Shown here: one piece after another, positions 1 to 12,692 of the stretch | Numbering within the stretch: position 1 is the first letter of the stretch | Layout of the letters: each line of letters opens with the position of its first letter | Source of the DNA: Bidens hawaiensis | Lineage: Eukaryota; Streptophyta; Magnoliopsida; Asterales; Asteraceae | Direction of reading: 5' to 3' | NCBI GenBank assembly: GCA_021521415.1 | Contig: JAIQDT010005816.1 | Span: 124,001-188,000, forward strand | Length of the DNA stretch: 64,000 bases | Translations under genes and position numbers: made by a program | The notes under the pieces: model-generated | What the model was told of the DNA's origin: nothing | Databases searched by the model: none | Seen by the model: the letters and a program-made list of their open reading frames with translations, nothing else

Positions 1-777
1 TCATTAAATTAAAATTAATCTTACAAATTATTTGATATGAAAATCCTACAAAATAGGAATATATTAAAATTTAATATCCAATTTAAAAAGAAAAAGATAT
101 TATTTATAATTAATAAACTATTTTATAGTAAAAAACATAAGCGGGTCATGGGTCACTAAATCTAGATAGCTTTTAAACGGGTTATAACATATCATTTATT
201 TATGAAAGCCTTTCATCATCAAACCCTAAGTATATTATTAACTTTCTTACAATAAAGAAAATTAAAATCCAAAAAATAAATATTAAAAAACAAAAAATGT
301 AAAACGACCATTCTCACAAGCCATCAGATTACTTTATTTGTAAATGAAGGTTTCTCACGCATTTGACCCGAATTCACGGGTAAATGTCTCACCAAACCCA
401 GATAGCTCTTAAACGGGTTATAACATCTCATTATATTAAAAAAATAATCTCATCAAATATTTGATATGAAAATCCTATAAAATAGGATTATACTAAAAAT
501 TAATATCATATTTTATTTTAAAAAAAAGATATTATTTATAATTAAGAAACAATTTTATATAAAGAAAATAAACGGGTAATGGGTATCACCAAACCCAGAT
601 AGCTTTTAAACCAGATTATAACATATCATTTATTTGTGAAACCATTTCATCATCAAAACGCAAGTATATTAATTATTAACTTTCTTATAATAAATAAAAT
701 TAAAATCAAAATATACATATATAAATATAAAACGAATAATGTAAAACAACCCCCGTAATACGGGGATAAAATCTAGT
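1..777 (+). mobile_element. Helitron-like AT-rich repeat, left copy (5' end outside window)
   Basis: AT-rich DNA built from two diverged copies of a unit of about 420-430 bp. Each unit has a GATATGAAAATCCTA motif, an AAACGGGTTATAACAT motif and a GTAAAAC end. The whole stretch recurs inverted at 2830-3594, base 1 pairing with about 3594, so the repeat probably continues left of the window. It ends in a short hairpin followed by CTAG-T, the arrangement expected at a Helitron 3' end. No coding sequence is seen, so it would be non-autonomous. A foldback or satellite-like repeat is the alternative. The repeat is certain; the Helitron assignment is an inference. Confidence 0.55.
751..777 (+). other. 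Hairpin and CTAG-T terminus of the left repeat
   Basis: CCCCGT-AAT-ACGGGG forms a 6-bp stem, followed seven bases later by CTAG and T. Helitrons characteristically end in a hairpin just before CTRR and insert between A and T. The same arrangement lies on the minus strand at 2829-2856. Confidence 0.5.
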
Positions 778-2829
778 GTTTAATATAAACAACAAAATTA
801 AAAAAATAAAAATGAAAGGGTTAGGAGGAGCTCATGGATTGACTGTTAAAACGGGTAGATTTTCTTTGTCTCACTCATGAAGTTCCGATTCACGCTCCCA
901 TCACGGATCAGGGGTGGTGTTCCATGGGCCTGATACCTTCGTCAAGTGGTGGATTCGTGAACTTGTTTCTAGTGGGTTCACTGTTCGTATCGATTAAAAG
1001 GTTCTGGTCGTTCGGTTTAGGTCGTTTAAGGTTTATCACATAAAAAAATATAACAGAATAACAAAAAAACAAACATCATTATTAGAAATTAAAAAACACA
1101 TAATATAAATACGATGGTCTTTTTGAATTTAAAAAAAATAACACTTTATAGTTGTTTTGTATGAGCTTTCATCTTTTAAAAACGTTGCAGTACATCTTCG
1201 ATAGAAACCTTTTTTAAGGAGCTCCCTTTTAATGTAACAAATGCAAAAATTATTCGATTATTTATCAATCGTAATAAAAGGCGGTGTTCATTGTTTGTGT
1301 TGCAATAAAAATAGTCATTATAACTGTTGGGACCAGGATTCTTGATCCTTGAGGATCAGCTATTTTTGGCAACTGCTTCCGGGACTAAGGATTCTCAGTG
1401 GATCAAGGATCCTCAACAGTCGACTTCAGTTATATTTTAATCTACTTTTGCAGGTAAAACACGTGCTTATTGGAATTCCTATTTTTACGGATGAGATATT
1501 TTACCAGGTCTTCCTTGCTGTCCACGCTCTGAAATGGTCAAGATGAAAGAGTAAACAAACGTAGCCATATTTATAGGAATTAATTAGTAACCGTTATAAT
1601 TTTTTGTATATATATACATTGAACCATGGCTGATTACACACAACATATAGCACGTCTAGAAATCTCACCAAGAACACTCTGTAATCACGATCAGCTTTGA
1701 TTCCATCTCTTGTAATCTTTTTGAGCTTAATACAATCCGTAGTGATAGTTTTCACAACCCGAGGTTTTTATGCCGGCGAGATACTAGTTCCCATGGGCTT
1801 TTCCTCATATAAATCTTGTTGTCCAACCTTTACAATTACTACTTTGATTATTTCGTTCATACAAGCACCAATCCTCACACACGAATTTGGTTACGTGATC
1901 CTTAGACCGATTTTTGACCAAAACAATAACTTTTCAACTAAAATAGTCCATTAAAATGATGAAACCAAATATTTACAGACTATAGGCATGATCAAACTAC
2001 CAAAAATGTAAACGCAACTTAATTAAATATAAGAAGATGTATATGTATATTCCATGAACTCAATTAAATTTGATTTCTATTGGCTGATGTTTTCTAAAAC
2101 TTACAAATATAAAATTAGAAAAACCACTAAAACAGAGAATCAAACTCAGGTTGCTTCATAAGAAAAGAGGGTTGCTTACCACCAGATCATGGTTCCACAT
2201 CGCTAGTGGGTTCATTCACGGTATTTATATGAGTTTACTCTCATATTTTATATAGACGTTCTATATAAAATCCGATTTGCTTTGGCTCGGGTTCATAGGG
2301 ATCATTTTAAAAGGGTGTCAGTTTAGTTCTGTCAACGAGTCAATATAAAAAGGTATCGATTTTGTTCAGGTTTCAACGGGTCTTTTTGAAATCGTATCGA
2401 TTTGGTTCGGGTCATACCCGGTCAGTTTTAGAAGACTTCAACTTGGTTCGGGTTAACATGGGTCATTCTCAAAATGTATCTATTTGATTCTAGTCAAAAA
2501 CATGTCATTTTAAAAGGGTTTCGATTTGGTTCTGGTTCTTAAATGCGCTTTGACGTGCTTTAGTTTATTAGGGTGGAAGACTTTTTACATGAAATGTAAA
2601 AACAGTTTTCGTAGTCAGTTAGCCACTATGTTTATTAAATTGATGTATGGATGTTTATGTCATCAACTATGTTCCCGGTCCAGGAATAAAAGAAGCCCGA
2701 ATCATTCTTGAATGCTTACCGGGTTTGGTAGTAACTCGGTAGCAACTGAGTTACTAAAGTTTGGTAGAAACTGAGTAACTAAGTTACTTCTGTTTCATAA
2801 AACTAAGTTACTAATGGTTTATAGCAACA
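778..2829. other. Spacer between inverted repeats, no supported gene
   Basis: About 2 kb of mixed-composition DNA. Short open frames at 1349-1546, 1697-1954 and 2526-2711 (plus strand) have no recognisable domain, start context or neighbours and are probably chance. It contains a degenerate tandem repeat near 2262-2541 and short GTAACTGAGTTACT-like repeats at 2725-2825. If the flanking arms are Helitron ends, this is the DNA between two tail-to-tail insertions. Confidence 0.5.
2262..2541. repeat. Degenerate minisatellite, period about 58 bp
   Basis: About five imperfect units share a TCGATTTGGTTCGGGT-like core followed by GGTCATTTTAAAAGGGT-like sequence. Units are strongly diverged, so it is an old array. 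No open frame follows the period. Confidence 0.55.
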
Positions 2830-3691
2830 CTAGGTTTTATCCCCCGTATTACGGGGGTTGTTTTACATTATTCGTTTTTAATATTAATATATGTATATTT
2901 GGATTTTAATTTTAATTATTATAAGAAAGTTAATAATTAATATACTTGAGGTTTGATGATAAAATGGTTTCACAAATAAATGATATGTTATAATTCGGTT
3001 TAAAAATAATCTGGGTTTGGTGATACTCATTACCTGTTTATTTTCTTTATTATAAAATTGTTTCTTAATTATAAATAATATCTTTTTTTAAATAAAACAG
3101 GATATTGATTTTTAGTATATCTCTGTTTTATAGGATTTTCATATCAAATATTTTATGAGATTAATTTTTAATATAATGAGATGTTATAACCCGTTTAAGA
3201 GCTATCTAGGTTTTGTGAGACCTTTACCCGTGAATTCGGGTCAAATGTGTGAGAAACCTTTATTTACAAATAAAGCAATCTAATTGTTTGAGAGAATGGT
3301 TGTTTTACATTTTTCGTTTTTTAATATTTATTTTTTGGATTTTAATTTTCTAAGAAAGTTAATAATATATTTAGGGTTTGATAATAAAAGGGTTTCATAA
3401 ATAAATGATATGTTATAACCCGTTTAAAAGCTATCTAGATTTGGTGATCCATGAACCGCTTATGTTTTTTACTATAATATTGTTTATTAATTATAAATAA
3501 TTTTTTTTAAAATTGAATGTTAAATTTCAGTATATACCTGTTTTATAGGATTTTCATATCAAATAATTGGTAAGATTAATTTTTAATTTAATGAGATGTT
3601 ATAACCCGTTTAAGAGCTATCTGGTTTTGTAAGACCCATACCCATAAATTTGGGTTAAATCAATGAGAGACCTTCATTTAAAAGTCAAACA
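2830..3691 (-). mobile_element. Helitron-like AT-rich repeat, right copy, inverted
   Basis: Reverse-complement relative of 1-777, with two tandem units and part of a third (to about 3691). Read on the minus strand it ends CCCCGTAATACGGGG, then CTAG (2830-2833) and T. The two copies therefore face each other tail to tail. No coding sequence. The outer end is not sharply defined. Confidence 0.55.
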
Positions 3692-5961
3692 ATCTGGTGA
3701 CTTCCGTAAAAGAGGGGAGCGACCACATCACGACAAGTAGAATTTTAGGGGTTCATTTATATATATTATTGATTGTTACTAAATATCGATAGCAACAGAG
3801 TTGTTAATGATCGATAGCAACAGATGGTGCATGATAACCTCTATAGCTGCCAAACATTTATAGGCGACAATTGTTACCGCCAAATAAAACTTTGCAACAG
3901 TTAAACCTCTATATGAAGATATCATTTGGCCCGATTTTTGATAAAATGAATCAACACTTCAAATTATCACTTAAAATAACTTCTCGTTTTCTTTACATTA
4001 TTAACATTTTTGTTCTATTTCGATTATTGATCTGGTAAAAGACAAGTGTAGGACTTCTACACCTATAATGTCTCCGGTTTTACGATATCCTGATAACAAA
4101 ACAGAAAATAGCAGATGAATTTTATTACATATTAAGAGATGTACTTGATCATTCAAAATATATATACGAAACGTCCACATTAGCATTTAATAGAAACTGT
4201 ATACGTGGTGTCGAATAGAAAATGAAAGATTGAAAGGACACAGTACAAAAAGAATTAACTTAAAACCAAAGAAAAAAAAAAAACTAAAATACGTCATATG
4301 ACTGGAATTGAAAAGTCTTACTTTGGTTGTTATGGTCTCTCTACACTTGAATATGTGGACTTTCATGTGAGTTGCTAAGAAATTATTCATACAATTTCTT
4401 GTTTTGAAAAGTATTATAAAAAGTATACTTTGATTTGTATATTCATAAACAAATAAAGTGTACAAAAACTTACAAATAAATCCAATATTCTTTTACTTGG
4501 TGGTCAATGATCATATCAAATGATATAGATAAAAATAGAATTTTTTATATATTTCTCCTTCCTAACTCTTTAAAATTACATGTTTTTTTAAAATACAAGT
4601 TTTTAATACAAAATATACAATGCTTTTTAAATATGGTTTGAAAAAATATATAATTTCAAAGTTTAGAAAAGAAAAATATGTAAATGCCCCATAAAAATAT
4701 TGTTTTAACTGTGCCCACGATTCTAGGATCCGATCCAACAACAAACCCATTAAACTATATTTAAAGTTGGATAACGTTATAAACAATTTAATACGAAAAT
4801 ATACATTTTTGTATAGCTATGCAAGTTTAGTGGTTGTGTATCTTACAAAACTTCAAAAGAATTTAATAACTTAAATTTTTTTTATATATTGTTATTATTA
4901 TTAGAGAGTTGTTTTACCTTTTTTTATAAAATTTTCGTGATTAAATATATAAATCACAAATTAAATATGTATAAACTAACAAATCAGATACAACATTACA
5001 TATGTGTAAAAAAAGGTCAGAAAATTATAAGTGAGAAGGCATCCTCTTAACAGTATTATTATGTAAAAATTTAAAACACAAAGAAACAATTTCTAGTTAA
5101 CGGTTCTTAAATTATTTAACAATTATGTAATGGAACTCATCCCAAATTTTTTATGTATTCGCATAGACTTGTAATGTTAATAAAATATAAATTTTCTTTT
5201 TACCATCCGCATATAACTCATCTTACTGGAGTTCAAATCCTAAAAGAGAGGTGTTATCCCCTATTAGTGGGACACACACTTATTGAAATCGAACGAGGAC
5301 TCCAGGAGATCAGTGGAGGAACTTGAACTTTTAAACAGGAATGGCGGAATATATTGCAAATTAATATTAAGTTCTTACACATAAAAAAAATACTTTTCAC
5401 CAAATAAAGATTATAAATCCTAAAGAAAATAACCAGTTTTTTTAGTTGGCTTGTTTTGGGTTATCAAAAAACATATATTATCACTTCTGAGCTTAAAAAT
5501 ATTATTTGAAATATATGGTATAAATTTATTAAAAATATATGGGCTGTATTTAGAAGTTCTGACCCAAAAAATAGAAGGGGCCAGACTCCCTCCTAGCCCC
5601 TTTAAAGTTCCGCCCATGAAAGAGTTTTTCACAAAATTCTTGCCTCATATCTGGTTCGAACCTTGTTACATCCCTTGACCTGACCTTTCACTCAACCCAT
5701 CTAGCATTTGTCAAGTGAGCAAAGATCAATAACTAATAAAATATAAATACTTAAATAAACTAAAGGTAAAGAGTTATGTCTCATTAATGAAGAGAAATTC
5801 CATTTTTGTCTCCATAGATAAAAATTTCCAGAATTGTCCCCTATAAGCACGTCTTTGATAACGTGTTAGGCCTCAACGCGTCTTTCACGACTAGTTAACC
5901 CCCAACGCGCGTCTTTCACGACTTGTTTGTCATATTAATTTCTTTAATATTACATTATTAT
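3692..5961. other. AT-rich interval, no supported gene
   Basis: Open frames at 4001-4786 and 5420-5678 are short, low-complexity and without recognisable domains, so I do not call them. Two copies of a short GCGTCTTTCACGACT-type sequence lie at 5878-5893 and 5909-5925. This may be host intergenic DNA or very old transposon remains. Confidence 0.5.
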
Positions 5962-6595
5962 TGGGACATTTATCGATTTTTATTTGTATTTGAATTCGTT
6001 AACCCGACGCGTTGGGTCATTTTGATGTATTTTATGTATTATTTATCATCAATAAAATATTCTCGACGATTGAAGTTCATCGAACGTTAATTCTTTTTAT
6101 TTTCGATCAATTAATAAATTTCCGAGTGTTAATGTTCAAACAATTCGCAAACTAATTCGGGTATAATTTGAAAATTATCCAAACATATTAATTTTATTTC
6201 AATTATAAAACATTTCAAAATATAAGGTTCAAAATGTAAATCTATTATTAATTCTGTTTTATAAGATATATTAAACCTGATGCGCCTGATGTGTAATTTA
6301 TTCAAAATAATATATTAAAACAACAAATTAACCCAACCCTCCGCCATCTGCCTGTTTTTCTGGCTAGAGATCGCTGGCGATGGACCTATCTTCTCCGACA
6401 ACCTTAATTCTCGACGTAAAACTCGTCTTTGACCAATTAAGTTTTCATAACGACTTAATCTATCAATAAAAATCTATAATCAACAAGTTAATTGCACCAC
6501 AACATCCCTTAATCATCAATAAGGCCGCGAGACTCTCCGCCCTAGTAATAAATCGCAATAACATTGAATTAATGAGCCTACGTTTCAATTACTAG

Positions 6596-6603
6596 TATAA
6601 ATG
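6596..6603 (+). promoter_or_regulatory. TATA box of element A LTR
   Basis: TATAAATG sits at the same LTR position as TATAAATA in both B LTRs (46488 and 53065) and is followed by a similar GATCC/ACATCC-type leader. It is the likely Pol II promoter for the genomic RNA. Confidence 0.5.
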
Positions 6604-6906
6604 CGATCCTCACACGAAACTAAACTCGCTCATAATCTCAAAACACATTAACATACTCTCTATAATCTCTAATTAGCACGTTTTAATCCAACTCCGACCA
6701 ACCACGGTTCTCCGTCAATTCCTAAAGATACAAGGTAATTTTTTTACACATTGTTATAGTTTCTGGCCGACAAGTAAAACCCTAAGACTAATTAAACAAT
6801 CATGGACTAGATTATTGGAATTGAAACCTAGGGTTTTGTTAGAAGGATGATGAACTTGAACATGAAATTATATTTTCTTGTTTCTGTGTTATAACCAAAA
6901 CAAACA

Positions 6907-6960
6907 TCTGGTCTAGTGGTTACACTCTTGGTCTGCTATGTAACAGACCTGGGTTATAAT
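6907..6960 (+). other. tRNA-like segment in element A LTR
   Basis: TCTGGTCTAGTGGTTA resembles a Pol III A box (TRGYNNARNNGG) and GACCTGGGTTATAAT resembles a decayed B box. It occupies the same LTR position as the better tRNA-like segment in element B (46798-46866). Not a functional tRNA gene as far as I can see. Confidence 0.4.
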
Positions 6961-7852
6961 ATTAAAATAATATAAACCCTAAGAATCCATGCACTAAAAT
7001 AATAAAAGTTAAAATAAATTAATATAGTTTTTTCACTAAAATTAGACAATAATTAACTTTAATAATCCTGTTAGTTAGTCTTTAAATTTTTCATATTTAT
7101 TTTTATTTTTAGTTCGTGCAGATCGTTCGTTTCGTTTCCTTTGACACATTTCGGTTTTATCTTAATTTCAACTTCAATTTCTAAGGCTAGTGTCTCACAC
7201 CTCCTTTTGCTCTTTTATTACTTTCGGGGGTAGCATATGTATCTTACAAACTCGAAGTATTTAGGATTTCATTTACAACCTACAATTCATTATATGAACC
7301 TGTGTGTTACTTGATTACTTGCTCGAACTTACTTGCACGTGGTAGCCTCAATAAGTATGATCATACGCCCCCCTTTGCACTCAGGAACATTTTGTTATGA
7401 GTGGAAAAGAGCTTCATTATCCGAGTACATTAGTTGTTTTAACTAGAAAGGACCTTACTTGCGCGATTATCCAAGTACGTTGGTTGTGACCAACTGGAAA
7501 GGACTTTACTTGCTTGATTAACACTTGTTCATGAATTTTATGGTTTTTACGTATTTATATCAAACTGTGTGAACTCACCAACTATTTAGTTAGTTGACAT
7601 TATTTTATACATATGCTACATGTACCATTATTAGAGGATGATGCCATGACGAAGACACTAGACTTAGGATATGTTGAATAAATGGACAAGTTTATTTGGT
7701 TTTCTTTTATTGAATGTATTTCTTGTTTGAACTTGTGTATTTGAAGTATTAATGAATTAATGATAATATTGTCACTTAATAGTGTCACATGTGTTTTGAA
7801 CAATCTGTACATCACACTCGGGCGTTTCCGCTTAAGCGAGGGTATTACAGAT

Positions 7853-7865
7853 TGGTATAAGAGCC
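7853..7865 (+). other. Primer-binding site of element A
   Basis: TGGTATAAGAGCC lies four bases after the LTR end. It matches the plant tRNA-iMet primer site TGGTATCAGAGCC except for one C-to-A change. Confidence 0.75.
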
Positions 7866-8709
7866 ATGACCATAAGATACGACATTAGACGTAGTGTTCT
7901 AGTTAGTTATAGCTTATTTGTTTAATTGTTTAGGTCGCATGATTAGAAATTACGTGGACCTTACTTGATTGTTCCTTGCACATGTTGTAACTTTATTATT
8001 GATTCGTTTACGCCTCGTGTACACAAGCACACACACAAGTCCAAGGCTTAGGCCTAAAACAAATATTTTCAATCATTTTTAATTGATTTTATTTTAGTTA
8101 TCCGATATTTCTTCTTCTTAAAGATGGTTCTACGTGGCGGGTATGTAGTAACTGGAAGGGGACGTGCTTGTTTTCCGAACTCTTGACACCAAGGTTATTT
8201 AAACATAAGGATAAGTAATGCGCACAAATCCCAATTAGACGCGGGAACATGTTGCTTACCTGGAGAGTTCGGAAAGGGCATGAAACCTATTAGGCTAAAG
8301 AATACCACACCAAACGCCATACGAATCACAACTTTAAGCTTTCAAATTTGACCATGTCCTCTTTGGGAACGAGATATGGTTACACTTCTTAGGATTTCAT
8401 ACAAGTCATGGTGGTTCATGTGACTTGTGACTCCGACCCTCAATGTTTTACAATGTATTTTAACCAAAAGTCTGTCAACTCATGCTGATACACGAATACC
8501 CAGATTTTGGTTCGATAAAATTTAAACATTTTGATTTTTTTGTGTTAGAATATAAGAGTCCATGGTGGTTCATGAAAACATTAAGTTCCACACAATGCTT
8601 ATTAATATTGTTATGGTTTTTATATTTAACCTACTTTAACAAAGATTTCTTTTCTTACATTTCAAATACTATTCTGAGTCTCACGATTTTTGTTACCCTT
8701 GTTTGTAGA
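7866..8709 (+). other. Leader of element A
   Basis: Untranslated region between the primer site and gag. It contains a few degenerate units (8400-8590) with a GTCATGGTGGTTCATG-like core; related units are expanded in the element B interior. No gene is supported; the open frame at 8482-8763 mostly overlaps leader repeats and enters gag. Confidence 0.6.
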
Positions 8710-10051
8710 ATGTCTTCCCGTCACCTTAAGCGGCGTTCATTTGGAACTATGGCTGCAAGTTGACTGCTTAAATCACTAAGCAACTAGCAGCGGCCTCACC
8801 GATATGATGACCCAAATCCATCAGAACCTCACCGCTAGCATCCCCGCTCTGCCTGAGCCTAAAGCTCATATTGCTTCATTCAAGAACTTCACCGATGTCA
8901 AGCCCCCAGGGTTTGACGGGACACAAGGTGCCACTGCCCTACTTCAGTGGTACAAAAAGATGGAAAGCGTGTTTCTCCACATCGAGTGTCCTAATGACAA
9001 GCGAACCCGTTTCGCTTTAAGTGTCTTTGAGAAAGGGGCTCTTACTTGGTGGGTCAAGGAAAAATCGACTCGTGGTGCTGAAGTTGCCATGGCTTTGCCT
9101 TGGAATGAGTTAAAGGAAATGATGACCTAACAATTTTGCCCTCCAAATAAGCTCATGAATTTGGAGACTGAGTTATGGAACCTCAAGCAAGAGAGTGGTG
9201 AGCACTCAGCTTACACCTCTTGGTTCAATGAACTCAGTGTGTTGGTGCCTCATCTTGTTACCCCCAACATCCTGTGCCATCAAAAAGTATATTAGGGGGC
9301 TACCGAGGCAAATTCAAGACAGTGTCCTGAGTAGTTCTCCCAAGGAACTTGGTGAAACGATCAACCTTGCTGCAACGTTGACTGACAACCATGTTAAAGC
9401 CAAGACTTTGACAATGAAAGGTTCGAAGAAAACTGTTGAAAAACCATCTTCCGAACCCAAAGAAACTAAACTCAAATTATCCAAAACTTGCTTACTTCTC
9501 CAACCACATGGTTGCACCTCAACCCCAAGCCAATCCCGCACCACCTATCAAGAAGACCTATAACGAACCCTATCCATTATGCAAAAACTGTCGACGGACC
9601 CTATCCATTCTACAACAATTGTCAACGTCACCATCCCGCCTATGCCACTTGCCGTCAATGCACTCGTTGAAACCGATTCAGACACCTTAGTGCCACTTGT
9701 CGTGAAACCACTGTTGTGCTAATTGCTCCTCCAAGGGTTGCTCAACCAAACCCTCGTCCAGTGCAATATTCACGACCCATTAACCAAGTGCGGGATTGTT
9801 ACAACTATGGTGACCCTGGCCACTTCCGTAACGTGTGTCCACGCCTCATGAATGTGAACTCGCTTCAGTTGGCTCCAGCCCCGCAGTTTCAGCTTCAAGC
9901 TTATCAAGCCTACCAAGCGATTCAGCCACAAGTTTCACAATTGTTGGCTAATCAAGCTCAGCCGCTTCCAGCTATCCAAGCACCTGCACCACAAGATGGT
10001 CAAGCCGCTCAAGCTGCTCAAGCTCCCTTAGATGCTCATGGGCGTGCTTAG
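8710..10051 (+). pseudogene. gag: gag of element A, broken
   Basis: Encodes the structural polyprotein expected to assemble the particle and bind RNA. The retrotransposon gag domain is visible around 8870-9310 (FDGTQGATALLQWYKKMESV, then LTWW, then YIRGLPRQIQDSV), followed by a Cys/His-rich stretch near 9570-9670 and a zinc knuckle at 9797-9838. The knuckle reads CYNYGDPGHFRNVC, so the second Cys of the CCHC motif is Tyr, consistent with a G-to-A change. An early ATG at 8710 begins a frame that stops at 8761. Later parts lie in different frames, with a stop at 9128-9130 (TAA for an expected CAA) and at least two frameshifts before the knuckle. A Gln/Ala/Pro-rich tail precedes protease. Confidence 0.8.
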
Positions 10052-10500
10052 ATGATTAATGTCCATCAAGCCCAACAAAGCGACAACGTGGTGAACGGTA
10101 CGTTTCTCGTAAACAACCAATTTGGTTCCATTTTATTTGATACCGGTGCCGATATGAGTTTTATGTCCTTAGAATTTGAACTTTTTATTGGTAAACCCCG
10201 ATTTAAGCTTAGAAACTCGTACTCTGTTGAAGTAGCTAACGGTAAATCCTTATCCATCGATTCTGTTATCGGAATTGCGAGTTAAACTTAAAGGGCTACA
10301 AGTTCTCAATCGACCTCATTTGTATGCAATTGGGAAGTTTCGACATCATTGTAGGCATGGATCGGTTATCCTTCCATCATGCCGATGCCGTTTGTTTTGA
10401 GAAGTTCATTCGTATCCCGCTAGCCGATGGTCAGCTTCTTCGTATCTTTGGTGAAAAACCTTCTCCCTCAAGCTTTAACCTTATAACTTGTTCTCAATCC
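10052..10500 (+). pseudogene. prot: Aspartic protease of element A, broken
   Basis: The retropepsin-like domain begins after gag with VNGTFLVNNQFGSILFDTGA, giving the active-site triad Asp-Thr-Gly near 10140. A second conserved segment, FDIIVGMDRLSFHHA, lies near 10341-10390 in another frame, so a frameshift occurs after the stop at 10283-10285. The enzyme would cleave Gag-Pol in the particle. It is inactive as encoded. Confidence 0.75.
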
Positions 10501-10549
10501 TAAACGTACTTACGCAAGAAATATGTGGCATTCGTAGATCATGTGGTGT

Positions 10550-11935
10550 AAATGAAGGAACGAAAGATCGAAGACAATCCGGCTGTTCACGAGTATCCTG
10601 AAGTCTTTCCTAATGATGTTTCTGGTCTTTCTCCTATTCGTGAAGAATAATTCCAAATCGATCTCGTGCTTGGTGCAACCCCAATTACGAAGGCTCCTTA
10701 TCGTCTTGCACCCAATGTGATGCAAGAGTTGTCCAATCAGCTCCAATAACTTTCGAACAAAGGGTTCATTCGCCCTAGTTCATCTCCATGGGGCGCACAT
10801 GTCCTTTTCATCAAGGTGAAAAATGGCTGTTTTCGTATGTGCATCAACTACCGCGAGCTCAACAAGTTTACAGTCAAGAATCGTTCTCCTTTTCCTCGCA
10901 TCGATGATCTTTTCGATCAGCTCCAAGGAGCTTTATGCTTCTCAAAGATTGATCTTCGTTCGGGTTATCATCAACTGCGGGTGCATGAAGATGACATACC
11001 TAAAACCGCCTTTCGGACTCGATACGGGCTTTACGAATTTAGGGTTATGCCCTTCGGGCTAACCCCAATGCACCCGTAGTGTTTATGGACCTCATGAACC
11101 GCGCATGCAAACCTTACTTAGATAAATTCATGATTGTCTTTAGTGACGACATTCTCATTTATTCCAAATCCAAAGCCGAGCACGAGAAACACCTTCATTC
11201 CATCCTCGATCTTTTGAGAGAGGAACATCATTATGCTAAGTTCTCGAAGTGTGAGTTTTGATTGAATGAAATTCCGTTCTTTGGGCATATAGTAAACAAT
11301 AAGGGTATTCATGTTGACCCAGCCAAAATCGAAGCCATTATGAATAGGAAAACTCCAACCTCTCCTACCGAAGTTCGTTCATTTCTTGGTCTTATGGGCT
11401 ATTATCGTTGCTTCATACATAGCTTTTCCAAGATCTTTTTGCTTCCAACCACTTTAACTCACAAGGATAAACCTTATGAGTGGGGCCCAAATCAAGATGA
11501 AGCTTTCCAAACTCTTAAGTGTATGCTTTGCGATGCACCGATCCTTGCACTCCCCAAGGGCAATGAAGATTTTGTTGTCTATTACAATGCTTCTAATCAA
11601 GGCCTCGGTTGTGTCCTTATGCAACAAGGTAAAGTCATCGCTTACGCTTCACCACAACTTAAGATTCATGAAAGGAATTATTCGACGCACGATCTTGAAC
11701 TCGGTGATGTCTTATTCGCGTTGAAAATCTGGAGACATTACCTCTATGGACAAAATGTGTGGTACTCACCGACTACGAGAGTCTTCAACATATTTTTGAC
11801 CAAAAGGATCTAAACATGCGGCAACGACGATGGGCCGAATTACTTAGTGACTACGACTACGAAATTCGTTACCACCCTGGTAAAGAAAACATTGTAGATG
11901 ACGCTCTTAGTTGAAAGACCCGTGTGAAATCAATT
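10550..11935 (+). pseudogene. pol: Reverse transcriptase and RNase H of element A, broken
   Basis: RT motifs appear in order: [35 protein letters not shown], the FxDD-type catalytic box (FSDD, 11139-11150), KCEF and [15 protein letters not shown]. RNase H follows ([29 protein letters not shown]). Breaks include TAA at 10648-10650 and at 10747-10749, a one-base insertion near 11067 (ACCCCAATG), a TGA at 11259-11261 where Trp is expected, and frame loss near 11755-11813. The RNase H first catalytic Asp appears as Asn (YNAS), consistent with a G-to-A change. Confidence 0.85.
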
Positions 11936-12602
11936 CTGCTTCATAGCGTGACCGTTTAAATCGATCTTCAACTTCTTATCTTTGAAGCTCAACATGTCTC
12001 TGTCACCGAAGGCAACATGTAGGATGAAATGTCCTGTGCCGTTGAGTTTCAACTCGAAACAAAGCGCGATGGTTTGTTGTATTACCTCAATCGTTTGTGG
12101 GTTCCTCATCCTGACGATCTTCGCACATTCATCATGGACGAAGCTCATAAGTCATAATACCATTCATACCGGTGCGGATAAGATGTATTTCGATCTACAG
12201 TCTCCTTTCTGGTGGCTTGGTATGAAGAAAGACATTGCGTTATACGTTGCAAAATGCCTTACTTGCGCTAAAGTCAAAGCCGAGCATCAACAACCATCTG
12301 GTTTGCTCGTGCAACCGCACATTCCTATTTGGAAATGGGAAGATGTAACCATGGATTTCGTGTTCAAACTTCCAACTGCTCGAAGCCACCACAACGGTAT
12401 TTAGGTTATTGTTGACCGATTAACTAAGTCCGCTCATTTCATCCTGATCAACGAAAAGTTCTTGATTTATCAGCTTGCTTAGATTTATGTTCAGCGTATT
12501 GTCTGTCGTCATGGTATACCTTTGCGTATCATTTCCGATCGTGATAGCCGTTTACTTCACATTTGTGGGCATCACTTCAAACTGCGTTGGGAACTCAATT
12601 GG
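11936..12602 (+). pseudogene. int: Integrase N-terminal part of element A, interrupted
   Basis: The zinc-binding region is recognisable from CLTCAKVKAEHQQPSG near 12256-12303, preceded by WWLGMKKDIA. The core follows with VTMDFV (first catalytic Asp, near 12350) and SDRDSR (second Asp, near 12537). Stops at 12402-12404 (TAG for an expected Trp) and 12480 break it. The reading is cut at 12602 by the 33-kb block, and the third catalytic residue, the Glu of SERTIQ, is found only at about 45550. The insertion therefore splits the DDE triad. Confidence 0.85.
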
Positions 12603-12692
12603 TGTAACAACCCAGATTATAGGGTCTGAAATTTTTTTTTCTCTTCTAAACACATCAAGTTGTACGAGCTTTCGAGAGGATCAAAACTCTAT

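Larger units (their letters stand above)
5962..7849 (+). repeat. 5' LTR of element A
   Basis: Starts TGGGACATTTATCG and ends GGTATTACA directly before the primer site. The first 260 bases are closely related to 56832-57082, element A's truncated 3' LTR. The distal part is related to the element B LTRs, including the TGCACTCAGG and AACTGGAAAGGAC regions. A TATA-like sequence, a tRNA-like segment and a GTAATACAGATTGG-type exit are present. The left edge is set by the TG and by homology, without a target duplication. Confidence 0.75.

Noticed and set aside
4001..4786. Three minus-strand open frames
   Set aside because: AT-rich, short, no domains, no start or splice support.
5200..5340. Possible SINE with a GAGTTCAAATCC B box
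   Set aside because: No matching A box at the right distance and no target duplication.
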